Below, in pieces: positions 54,425-62,862 of a stretch of DNA of 64,000 nucleotides; within the stretch, counting starts at the first letter, position 1; every line of letters starts with the position of its first letter. Origin of the DNA: an uncultured Pelagibacteraceae bacterium (GTDB lineage: Bacteria > Pseudomonadota > Alphaproteobacteria > Pelagibacterales > Pelagibacteraceae). The notes under the pieces are model-generated. The model saw only the letters and a list, made by a program, of their open reading frames with translations. It had not been told where the DNA came from and made no database searches. The position numbers were made by a program, and so were the translations under genes. The stretch covers positions 21,441-85,440 of the forward strand of contig CACHWQ010000003.1 of the NCBI GenBank assembly GCA_902583645.1. The letters are read 5' to 3'.

Positions 54425-55758
54425 ATTACTTTATCTTTATCGAGCCATGTAACATTAAAATCTGACTCTAAAAATTTTTGATGCATTAATACTTTTTTAT
54501 GTAAATCTATAGTAGTAGTAATACCCTCAATTATAAACTCATCTAAAGATCTATTCATTCTTTGAATTGCTTCTTGTCTATTTCTTCCATGACATATGAG
54601 TTTACATATCATGCTATCGTAAAACGGAGTTACCTTATATCCTTGATAAATAGCACCATCCACTCTGGTCCTAAATCCAGATGGCTGATGACACATAGTT
54701 ATTACACCTGGAGAGGGTTGAAAATTTTTACTCGCATCTTCTGCATTTATTCTACATTCTATAGCATGTCCTCTTGGAGAAATATCTTTTTGTTCTAATG
54801 CTGTATTACCTGTGTAAGCTATCCAAATTTGTTCCTTAATGATATCTATCCCTGTAACCATTTCTGTAACAGGATGTTCTACTTGTACTCTTGTATTCAT
54901 TTCTAAAAAATAAAATTTTCCATTTTCATAAATAAATTCAACAGTACCCGCTCCTTCATAACCAATTTTTGATACCATTTTCACAGTCTTTTGAAATAAA
55001 TCATTTCTTAAATCATCAGTAAGGACTGGACTTGGTGTCTCTTCAATTAATTTTTGATGCCTTCTTTGAACAGAACAATCTCTTTCATGTAAATGAACTG
55101 TATGATTTTTTCCTGATAAAACTTGCACCTCGATATGTCTTGGATCTTGAAAAAATTTTTCAATATAAACCTCATCATTCGCAAAAAATTTTTTTGCTTC
55201 TGATTTTGCAGCAGAAAATAATTCCTCAAATTTACTTTCGTCATTTACAATTTTCATTCCTTTTCCACCTCCGCCACCAGCAGCTTTAATAAGCACTGGG
55301 AATCCAATTTTTTTACAAATTGCTTTAGCTTCCTCTATATTTGAAACACCTCCATCTGAGCCCTCAATTACAGGTAAACCATTTTCTTTTGCAATTTTTT
55401 TTGCTTCAATTTTATCTCCCATCATTTTTATTAATTTTGATGATGGTCCAATAAATTTTATATTGTTTTCTTCTAGTATTTTTGCAAAGTTAAAATTTTC
55501 AGATAAAAATCCATAACCAGGATGTACGGCTTCTGCATTTGTCAATTCTATAGCTGACATAATTGCGGGTATATTTAAATAACTATTAGATGGTTGATGC
55601 GGACCAACACATACGCTTTCATCTGCTAACTTCACATGCATACTTTCTCTATCCACGTCTGAATGAATAGCTACAGTTGAAATTCCCCATTCTTTACAAG
55701 CCCTGATAACTCTTACAGCAATCTCTCCTCTATTAGCGATCAGAATTTTTTTAAACAT
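54421..55758 (-). CDS. accC: acetyl-CoA carboxylase, biotin carboxylase subunit
   Basis: 445 residues. ATP-dependent carboxylation of biotin on AccB. KILIANRGEIAVRVIRACKE, AVHPGYGFLSEN, the glycine-rich ATP loop KAAGGGGGKGMKIV, and FLEMNTRVQVEHPVTEMVTG are present. Provides malonyl-CoA for fabD. Start overlaps the accB stop by 1 nt. Confidence 0.97.
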   Translation of the reverse strand: MFKKILIANRGEIAVRVIRACKEWGISTVAIHSDVDRESMHVKLADESVCVGPHQPSNSYLNIPAIMSAIELTNAEAVHPGYGFLSENFNFAKILEENNIKFIGPSSKLIKMMGDKIEAKKIAKENGLPVIEGSDGGVSNIEEAKAICKKIGFPVLIKAAGGGGGKGMKIVNDESKFEELFSAAKSEAKKFFANDEVYIEKFFQDPRHIEVQVLSGKNHTVHLHERDCSVQRRHQKLIEETPSPVLTDDLRNDLFQKTVKMVSKIGYEGAGTVEFIYENGKFYFLEMNTRVQVEHPVTEMVTGIDIIKEQIWIAYTGNTALEQKDISPRGHAIECRINAEDASKNFQPSPGVITMCHQPSGFRTRVDGAIYQGYKVTPFYDSMICKLICHGRNRQEAIQRMNRSLDEFIIEGITTTIDLHKKVLMHQKFLESDFNVTWLDKDKVI

Positions 55759-56126
55759 TACTCTACAAGAATTAATACTTGATCATATTCAACAGGCTGA
55801 CCATCCTCAACTGATATTTTTTTAACAGTTCCACTGAGTGTTGACGGAACATGGTTCATTGTTTTCATAGCCTCAACAATCATTACCGTATCACCTTTTT
55901 TAATTTTTTTTCCAACTTCAACAAATGGTTTTGCTCCTGGTTCTGGAGCAAGATAGGCAGTTCCGATAATTGGACTTTTTATTGGTTTATATTTTTCAAG
56001 CTCCTGATTTTCATTATTTTGTTTATTCTCAGAGAGTTCAAAAGTTTCGACATTTTTACCTAAAGATGATTTTAATTCCTCTAATGTTTCGATTAATTTT
56101 TTTATTATTTTTTTATCAATTTCCAT
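55758..56126 (-). CDS. accB: acetyl-CoA carboxylase, biotin carboxyl carrier protein
   Basis: 122 residues from ATG 56126 (a TTG two codons upstream is possible). The biotinylated Lys88 lies in IVEAMKTMNHV, in the barrel domain (SPIIGTAYLAPEPGAKPFVEVG), after an acidic Asn-rich linker. Overlaps aroQ by 11 nt and accC by 1 nt, forming aroQ-accB-accC. Confidence 0.95.
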   Translation of the reverse strand: MEIDKKIIKKLIETLEELKSSLGKNVETFELSENKQNNENQELEKYKPIKSPIIGTAYLAPEPGAKPFVEVGKKIKKGDTVMIVEAMKTMNHVPSTLSGTVKKISVEDGQPVEYDQVLILVE

Positions 56127-56562
56127 TTTCAATTAATTCATGCATTGCATTTATGGCTAAAATATAACCACTTACACCTAGGCCACATATTATACCGTTT
56201 ACAACTCCACTAATAAGAGATTTTTGTCTAAATTCTTCCCTTTTATAAATGTTAGATATATGTAATTCGATTTTAGGTTTTTTAATTATTTCTAGGGCAT
56301 CTCTTATAGCAACTGAGGAATGAGTAAAACCTGCAGCATTAATTATAATGCCATCATACTTATTCCTTACTTCTTGTATCATTGTAACTATTTCTCCCTC
56401 AATATTTGATTGACTAAACTCTATTTCAATGTCTAGTTGTTTTGATTTTTGGATACATTTATTTTTTATTTCTTCTAGTGTAAAATTTCCGTAATGTGAC
56501 TTTTCTCTTTCCCCTAATAGATTAAGATTTGGTCCATTGATTATTATTATTCTATGTGGCAT
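56116..56562 (-). CDS. aroQ: 3-dehydroquinate dehydratase, type II
   Basis: 148 residues. Third step of the shikimate pathway. IIINGPNLNLLGEREKSHYG at the start, NAAGFTHSSVAIRDAL and the active-site ELHISNIYKREEFRQKS are family marks. First gene of aroQ-accB-accC, a common alphaproteobacterial trio. 16 nt from the divergent thiS start. Confidence 0.96.
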   Translation of the reverse strand: MPHRIIIINGPNLNLLGEREKSHYGNFTLEEIKNKCIQKSKQLDIEIEFSQSNIEGEIVTMIQEVRNKYDGIIINAAGFTHSSVAIRDALEIIKKPKIELHISNIYKREEFRQKSLISGVVNGIICGLGVSGYILAINAMHELIENGN

Positions 56563-56578
56563 TAATTATTTATATAAT

Positions 56579-56797
56579 ATGAAAAAAATAAACAAAGTAA
56601 AAATAAAATTAAATGGTAAAAATTACTTAATTAAACCCAAAATGACTCTAAAGGATGTAATAGACTTACATAAAATACCTATTCAAAAAATTGCAATTGA
56701 ACACAATAAAAAGATAGTTGATAAAAGAAATCTAAGGAAAATTAAGATGAAAAATATGGACCAAATTGAAATTGTTCATTTTATTGGTGGAGGATAA
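56579..56797 (+). CDS. thiS: thiamine biosynthesis sulfur carrier protein ThiS
   Basis: 72 residues from ATG 56579; an upstream open extension lies antisense to aroQ and is not expected. Beta-grasp ubiquitin-like fold (VKIKLNGKNYLI, MKNMDQIEIVHFIGGG); the C-terminal Gly-Gly accepts sulfur as thiocarboxylate for the thiazole ring. Its terminal Gly codons also make the ribosome site of thiG. Confidence 0.92.
   Translation: MKKINKVKIKLNGKNYLIKPKMTLKDVIDLHKIPIQKIAIEHNKKIVDKRNLRKIKMKNMDQIEIVHFIGGG
56787..56793 (+). promoter_or_regulatory. thiG ribosome-binding site embedded in the ThiS Gly codons
   Basis: GGTGGAGG is at once the terminal Gly codons of ThiS and a good Shine-Dalgarno 5 nt before GTG 56799, coupling thiG to thiS translation. 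Confidence 0.7.
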
Positions 56798-56798
56798 A

Positions 56799-57575
56799 GT
56801 GAGGGAAAAAGATCATCTAAAAATTTCTAATAAAAAATACAATTCTAGACTTATAGTAGGAACTGGAAAATACAAAAATTTTGAAGAGTGTGCAAGATCT
56901 GTAAAAATGTCTGGTGCTGAAATTGTAACTGTTGCGGTTAGAAGAGTAAATATTGAGAATAAAAGAAAACCAGTATTAATGGATTATATTAATCCAAAAA
57001 AAATAACTTATTTACCAAACACAGCTGGATGTTTTACATCTGATGAAGCTCTCAGAACTTTAAGACTTGCTAGAGAAATAGGTGGATGGAAATTGGTAAA
57101 ACTCGAGGTTTTAGGTGACAAAAAAACTTTATTTCCTGATATGATTGAAACACTAAAATCTACAGAAATTCTGAGTAAAGAAGGATTTGAAGTAATGGTG
57201 TATTGCAGCGATGATCCCCTCATGGCTAAACGACTTGAGAATGTTGGAGCTGTTGCAATCATGCCTTTAGCAGCGCCAATTGGATCTGGCTTAGGAATTC
57301 TTAATGAAGTAAATATAAAGATTATTAGATCAAAAACTAAGCTACCATTAATCATTGATGCAGGTTTGGGACAATCTTCGGATGCAGCTTTGGCCATGGA
57401 ACTAGGAAGTGATGGTGTTTTGATAAACTCAGCAATTGCAAATTCTAAAAATCCCGTAAAAATGGCTTATGCAATGAAAAACGCTGTTGTAGCTGGTCGT
57501 CATTCATATTTAGCTGGAAGAATGAAAAAAAAAATTTTTGGCAAAAGATCTACAATTAATAAGGGTATTATTTAG
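56799..57575 (+). CDS. thiG: thiazole synthase ThiG
   Basis: 258 residues from GTG 56799; the frame opens at 56766 but GTG has a proper ribosome site and follows the thiS stop by 1 nt. Forms the thiamine thiazole phosphate from DXP, dehydroglycine and ThiS-thiocarboxylate. SRLIVGTGKYKNFEECARSV, VTVAVRRVN (DXP Schiff-base region), TLFPDMIETLKS, GSGLGILN and DAGLGQSSDAALAMELGSDGVLINSAI are signatures. No thiE, thiF, thiO or thiC is in the window. Confidence 0.95.
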   Translation: MREKDHLKISNKKYNSRLIVGTGKYKNFEECARSVKMSGAEIVTVAVRRVNIENKRKPVLMDYINPKKITYLPNTAGCFTSDEALRTLRLAREIGGWKLVKLEVLGDKKTLFPDMIETLKSTEILSKEGFEVMVYCSDDPLMAKRLENVGAVAIMPLAAPIGSGLGILNEVNIKIIRSKTKLPLIIDAGLGQSSDAALAMELGSDGVLINSAIANSKNPVKMAYAMKNAVVAGRHSYLAGRMKKKIFGKRSTINKGII

Positions 57576-59352
57576 TTTTTTTCTTTAGAAATTTTTTTTT
57601 ATAATAGTTTTTTTTTTTAAATTTAGTCTTTTTAAAGTTTTTGCTTTTTTTATTTATTAATATTTCATCATCAATTCTATCAGTTTTAATTTTTTCTAAT
57701 TTAGTTGATTTCTCTAAAACATTTATTACTTTTTTACTTTTATTTCTCAGCTCAATTTTATGGTCAGAAACCAACATAGAATTATCTATACCTAAATTAA
57801 TTTTTATTTTATTCTTTTTTTCAATGAATTTTAAATTTTCTGATAGATTTTCAATAATAAAATTATAAATTTGTTCGCAAACTTTTAAATCTACTAATTT
57901 TGCTTTATTTTCTATTGCATTTATTTCCATCATCTTGATAATTTTAAGAGCATGTGTTTCGTTTGTTAACGAAATTTGCCATTTCACCGAGCTTTCTCTC
58001 AATCTTTGTCGAGACATTTCTAATAAACCAAAATTACTAATTCTTCCAATCTGAATTCTTGCACGATCATTCCTACATTTTTCTTTAAGTTTTCTCTCAA
58101 TTACTCTCCTATTGCCGAAACTCATCATATCTATAAAGTCTATTATTATTAATCCAGATAAATCTCTTATTTTAATTTGACGGGCTATTTCTTCTGCAGC
58201 TTCAAGATTTGTATCGAGAGCAGTACTTTCAACATTTTTTTGTTTTATCGATTTTCCTGAATTTACATCTATAGAAACTAAAGCCTCTGTAGGATTAATT
58301 ACTAAATAACCTCCTGAATTTAATGTAACTTGTGTTTCAAATATTTCATTTAACTTATTTTCAATTTTTTCTTTAACAAAAAGAGGAATTTTTTCTCTAT
58401 ATTTTTTAATTTTTTTAACATGACTTGGCATAATCATTTTCATGAAATTTTTTGCTTTTTGATATCCTTCATTACCTTCAATAATTATATTTTGAGTTTC
58501 TTCGTCATACATATCTCTTAACGTTCTTTTAATTATCTCACTTTCTTTATGTATTAAAGATGGAGCAATTGAATTCATTGCGGTTTCTTTAATCGACTCC
58601 CATATCTTGATAAGATTTTGTAAGTCTCGATCTATCTCATTTTTTGATTTGTTTGACCCAGCAGTTCTAACGATAATACCCATTTCCTTAGGAATAGTTA
58701 TTTGATTAAGTATAGTTCTAATTTTTTTTCTATCAGCTGGATTAAAAATTTTTCTCGAGATACCACCACCCTTTGGAGTATTAGGCATTAATACAATATA
58801 TTTTCCAGCAATTGAAATAAATGTACTTAAAGCAGCACCTTTCATACCCCTCTCATCTTTAAGAACCTGAACTAGAATTACTTGATTAGGTTTTATAACT
58901 TCCTGAATTTTATATCTTTTAGTTGGATATTTTTTTTCAAAAATTTTTTTTTCTTGATTTACATTTTGATCTAAGTTTTTTTCAACTGGATCATCAGCAT
59001 CAACTTTGTTTTCAATAATATTTTTTTCTTCTTCTTTTTCACTTTCTTTAATTAAAGCCTCTCTCGCTTTCTCCTCTTCTATTTTTATTTTTTGAAGGTC
59101 GCTTTGTGGAATTTGATAATAATCAGATTGGATATCATTAAATGAGAGGAAACCATGTCTTTCTCTTCCAAAATCAATAAATGCAGCCTGCAATGACGGC
59201 TCTACTCTACTTACTTTACCAAGATAAATATTATTTTTTATGAGTATACTTTTTAAACTTTCGTACTCGTAATCTTCAATATTTCCATTTGATTTAAGTA
59301 CGACTCTAGTTTCATTAGGATGCGATGCATCAATATATAAATTCTTTTCCAT
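57568..59352 (-). CDS. rne: ribonuclease E/G family endoribonuclease, apparently lacking the zinc-link
   Basis: 594 residues. Start and S1 domain: LYIDASHPNETRVVLKSNG through IYLGKVSRVEPSLQAAFIDFGRERHGFL. An acidic low-complexity insert (about 90-140) interrupts the S1 domain. Catalytic Asp362 (VSIDVNSGKS) and Asp405 (IIIDFIDMM) keep the 43-residue spacing of the E. coli pair, and LLEMSRQRLR follows. The CPxC zinc-link that should come soon after MSRQR is missing: the sequence reads ESSVKWQISLTNETHALK. No long RNase E-type scaffold tail; a Lys-rich tail ends the protein. Processes rRNA and mRNA. RNase E versus G naming is uncertain. Confidence 0.9.
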   Translation of the reverse strand: MEKNLYIDASHPNETRVVLKSNGNIEDYEYESLKSILIKNNIYLGKVSRVEPSLQAAFIDFGRERHGFLSFNDIQSDYYQIPQSDLQKIKIEEEKAREALIKESEKEEEKNIIENKVDADDPVEKNLDQNVNQEKKIFEKKYPTKRYKIQEVIKPNQVILVQVLKDERGMKGAALSTFISIAGKYIVLMPNTPKGGGISRKIFNPADRKKIRTILNQITIPKEMGIIVRTAGSNKSKNEIDRDLQNLIKIWESIKETAMNSIAPSLIHKESEIIKRTLRDMYDEETQNIIIEGNEGYQKAKNFMKMIMPSHVKKIKKYREKIPLFVKEKIENKLNEIFETQVTLNSGGYLVINPTEALVSIDVNSGKSIKQKNVESTALDTNLEAAEEIARQIKIRDLSGLIIIDFIDMMSFGNRRVIERKLKEKCRNDRARIQIGRISNFGLLEMSRQRLRESSVKWQISLTNETHALKIIKMMEINAIENKAKLVDLKVCEQIYNFIIENLSENLKFIEKKNKIKINLGIDNSMLVSDHKIELRNKSKKVINVLEKSTKLEKIKTDRIDDEILINKKSKNFKKTKFKKKNYYKKKFLKKKTK

Positions 59353-59439
59353 AGTTTTGAGATTATGTTTTTCATTAGTAATATTTCTTTAAAATCTGTT
59401 GCCTTAACATTAACAAATTTAATAAATAAATAAACATAA

Positions 59440-61773
59440 ATGAATAGTTTATTTAAAAAAATTTTTGTTTTAGTTTCAGCAAGTTTATTAGGAATTGTTA
59501 TAATCTTAATATCTATATTATGGGTTTTTTCAAACAAATTGCCTGATTACAAATTTTTGAAGAATTATAAAGCTCCAGTTTCTAGCAAAGTTTATTCAGG
59601 AGAGGGTGAATTAGTTAATGACTTCTCTTCAGAGAAAAGAATTTTTGTTCCGTATTCATCAATACCCGATAAGATTATCAATGCTTTTTTATCAGCTGAA
59701 GATAAAAATTTTTTTTCTCATCCAGGTGTAGATGCAAAGGGAGTATTAAGAGCAACTAAAAATAATATATCAAATCTACTTTCATCTAAAAGATTAGAAG
59801 GAGCCTCTACAATTACACAACAATTAGCAAAAAATTTTTTACTTTCAAATGAAGTAAGTATTAATAGAAAGATAAAAGAAGCAATATTAGCTTTTAGAAT
59901 TGAAAGGGCTTTAAGTAAGGAACGTATTTTAGAACTTTATTTAAATGAAATATATTTAGGGAGCGGTTCCTATGGAATTGCTGCTGCAAGTTTAAGATAT
60001 TTTGATAAACCAATAACAGATTTAAATTATCCAGAAGCATCATTGCTAGCAGCTTTACCAAAAGCACCAAGTAGATATAATCCTTTCAAAAATAAAGAAC
60101 TTGCTCAATTTAGAAGAAACCTTGTTTTAAAAAACTTATTTGAAAATAATTTTATTAATAAAGTACAATATAATTCATTTATAAAAGATCCAATTAAACT
60201 TAAAAAGAGAAAAAAAATTTCTTTAGAAGATGCTAGATATTATGTTGAAGATATAAGAAAAGATGTAGTTAAAAAATTTGGTTTTGAAAAAGTTTACAAA
60301 AAGGGTTTAAATATTAAAACGCCACTAAATTTAGATATTCAATCAGCCTCAACCTCGGCTCTTAGACAAGGTTTAATAGATTATGATAGACGTAAGGGTT
60401 GGCGAGGTTCTCTTATGAATAAAAGATATACTAAAAACTGGAGCAAAGGACTTGAAAATTTTAAACTAGAAAAATCAATTAATTGGAAATTAGCAATTGT
60501 AAAAAAATCTAACGACTTAAGAATTGAGATAGAAACGGAAGATAATGAAAACGGTTTGATTAGACAACAAGATATAACCTGGACTAAAAAAAGTAATAAT
60601 AACTTGATTTCTGGTGATGTGGTTTATGTTAAAAAAATTAAAAAAAATTTTTTTGAGTTAAAACAATTCCCTGAAGTAAATGGATCTATAGTTGTAATGG
60701 ATCCTTATACCGGAAGGGTATTGGCTATGAGTGGAGGTTTTAGTTTTTTAAAAAGCGAATTCAATAGGGCTTCACAAGCTTTAAGACAACCAGGATCAGC
60801 ATTTAAACCCTTCATTTATGCATTAGCTTTAGAAAATAATTATAATCCATCATCATTGGTGTTAGACGCTCCTCTAGTTTTAGAGCAAGGATATGATTTA
60901 AAGTTATGGAAACCTGAAAATTATGGTAAAAAATTTTACGGTTTATCTACAATTAGAACAGGCCTTGAAAAATCAAGAAATCTTATGACTGTAAGGGTAG
61001 CACAAGATCTAGGCTTAAAAAAAATTATAGATTTTTCAAAAAAACTAGGTATTTACGATAATCCCAACGAACTTCTATCTATATCTTTAGGCTCTGCTGA
61101 AACAACGTTATTGAAGCTAACATCAGCTTATTCTTCATTTATAAATGGTGGAAAATTAGTAAGACCAATACTGATTGATAGAATACAGGACAGTGAAGGA
61201 AAAACTATTTTAAATAATGAGAATAGAAAATGTGACCAATGTAATCAAATTTCATACTTGAGCGATAAATATCCAAACATCATTGATGATTTTGAGCAAA
61301 TCTTTTCACCTGAAACAGCTTATCAAATAACATCTATGCTCGAAGGCGTGGTGCAAAGAGGTACTGGCAAAGGTTTAAAAGATCTTAATTTAGATATTGC
61401 TGGTAAAACTGGCACAACAAATAAAAATACTGACACTTGGTTTATTGGATATACATCTAAATTAATCATCGGGGTATACGTAGGTTTTGATAATCCAAAA
61501 TCACTTGGAAAAAAAGAAACAGGTGCACGAACAGCTATGCCTATATTTAAGGAATTCATAAAAAAAACAGTAAAAAAAGAAGATGCAAGACCTTTTAAAG
61601 TGGCTGAAAATGTAACCTTAATGGTCATTGATCCCAAAACAGGAAAAAAAGCTTCTTTTGGCTCAAAAAAAACAATAATCGAGGTTTTCAAAAAAAAAGA
61701 TTTAGATAAAACTAACAAAAATATGATATTAAATAATAAATTGAATAATGATAATCTTCTAAGATTTTATTAA
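59440..61773 (+). CDS. mrcA: class A penicillin-binding protein (PBP1A)
   Basis: 777 residues. One N-terminal membrane helix (about 8-30), then the glycosyltransferase domain (FLSAEDKNFFSHPGVDAKGVLRA, EGASTITQQLAKNFLLS) and the transpeptidase with SxxK (RQPGSAFKPFIYALALE), SxN (KSRNLMTVR) and KTG (IAGKTGTTNKNTDTWFIGYT). Polymerises and cross-links peptidoglycan. Its TAA overlaps the prfB ATG (TAATG). Divergent from rne over 87 nt. Confidence 0.95.
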   Translation: MNSLFKKIFVLVSASLLGIVIILISILWVFSNKLPDYKFLKNYKAPVSSKVYSGEGELVNDFSSEKRIFVPYSSIPDKIINAFLSAEDKNFFSHPGVDAKGVLRATKNNISNLLSSKRLEGASTITQQLAKNFLLSNEVSINRKIKEAILAFRIERALSKERILELYLNEIYLGSGSYGIAAASLRYFDKPITDLNYPEASLLAALPKAPSRYNPFKNKELAQFRRNLVLKNLFENNFINKVQYNSFIKDPIKLKKRKKISLEDARYYVEDIRKDVVKKFGFEKVYKKGLNIKTPLNLDIQSASTSALRQGLIDYDRRKGWRGSLMNKRYTKNWSKGLENFKLEKSINWKLAIVKKSNDLRIEIETEDNENGLIRQQDITWTKKSNNNLISGDVVYVKKIKKNFFELKQFPEVNGSIVVMDPYTGRVLAMSGGFSFLKSEFNRASQALRQPGSAFKPFIYALALENNYNPSSLVLDAPLVLEQGYDLKLWKPENYGKKFYGLSTIRTGLEKSRNLMTVRVAQDLGLKKIIDFSKKLGIYDNPNELLSISLGSAETTLLKLTSAYSSFINGGKLVRPILIDRIQDSEGKTILNNENRKCDQCNQISYLSDKYPNIIDDFEQIFSPETAYQITSMLEGVVQRGTGKGLKDLNLDIAGKTGTTNKNTDTWFIGYTSKLIIGVYVGFDNPKSLGKKETGARTAMPIFKEFIKKTVKKEDARPFKVAENVTLMVIDPKTGKKASFGSKKTIIEVFKKKDLDKTNKNMILNNKLNNDNLLRFY

Positions 61774-62862
61774 TGGATAATGATTTTATAAAATATAAAA
61801 GCGAAATTGAAAAAATAAATCAAAGAATACAGGAGTTTCTTTGAAAAAAATAATATTCGTTCAATAGTAGCAGAAAACAATAAAAAAATCTTAGATCCAA
61901 ATTTTTGGAAAAACAAAAATTTAGCTCAAAAAATTATTAAAGAAAAAAACTTTCATGAGGATTTATTGAAGTCTTATGAAAGCGCAAGAAAAGAAATTAA
62001 GGATCTAAGTGATTTATACAATCTTGCAATTGAAGAAGGTAATCAAAATATTATTCAAGAGCTCAATAAAAATTGTAGAGAATTAATAAGTACATCAAAA
62101 AAAAACGAAATTAAATGCTTTCTATCAAACGATAGCGATATTTTAGATTGTTACATTGAGATCCATGCTGGAGCAGGAGGAACCGAAAGTCAAGATTGGG
62201 CTGAAATGTTAAAAAGAATGTACTTAAAGTGGGCACAAAATAAAAAATATAAATCAGTAATAATTAGTGAACATAAAGGAGAGGAAGCAGGAATTAAATC
62301 AACAACTTTTCAAATTCATGGTGAATATTTATATGGATGGTTAAAATCGGAATCTGGAATTCATAGATTAGTAAGAGTTTCACCTTTCGATTCTGGAGCA
62401 AGAAGGCATACAAGTTTTGCAAGTGTATGGGTATATCCAATGATAGACGACAGTATAGAAATTGAAATAAAAGAAAAAGATTTAAGAATTGATACTTATA
62501 GATCTAGTGGCGCTGGTGGACAGCATGTTAATACAACTGACAGTGCAGTGAGAATAACCCATTTGCCAACAAAAATTGTTGTTCAATGTCAAAATGAGCG
62601 ATCTCAGCATAAAAATAAAGAAACTTGTATGAAGATGCTTAAGGCAAGATTGTATGACTTTGAACTGAAAAAAAAAGAAAAAGAGGCAGAAAATTTAGAA
62701 AGCGAAAAAACTGATATTGGATGGGGACACCAAATTAGGTCTTATGTGCTACACCCTTACAGACTTGTCAAAGATAATAGAACTAATTTTGAAAGTTCAG
62801 ATCCAGACAAAGTATTAGAGGGTGATTTAGACTCTTTTTTGGAAAGCTCATTATACAATTAA
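61773..62862 (+). CDS. prfB: peptide chain release factor 2, with programmed +1 frameshift
   Basis: Joined from ATG 61773 to the codon before TGA 61842-61844, then +1 from 61843 to the stop at 62860-62862, giving about 362 residues, the usual RF2 length. RF2 ends translation at UAA and UGA. The SPF recognition motif (RVSPFDSGARRHTS) and the catalytic GGQ (SSGAGGQHVNTTDSAVRI) are in the second part. The upstream part reads MDNDFIKYKSEIEKINQRI. The ORF from the TTG at 61966 alone would lack the first about 64 residues and is not the real gene. RF2 adjusts its own level through this site. Confidence 0.95.
61830..61844 (+). other. prfB programmed frameshift site
   Basis: CAG GAG TTT CTT TGA: an internal Shine-Dalgarno-like CAGGAG (61830-61835), the slippery CTT, and the in-frame UGA. 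This is the RF2 autoregulation cassette; when RF2 is scarce the ribosome slips to +1 and completes RF2. Confidence 0.93.

Noticed and set aside
57008..57397. 129-codon minus-strand open frame
   Set aside because: Antisense to thiG, which has full family motifs.
61323..61718. 131-codon minus-strand open frame
   Set aside because: Antisense to the transpeptidase domain of PBP1A.
61966..62862. Short release factor starting at TTG 61966
   Set aside because: The frame continues upstream to the programmed frameshift site, giving full-length RF2 from 61773.
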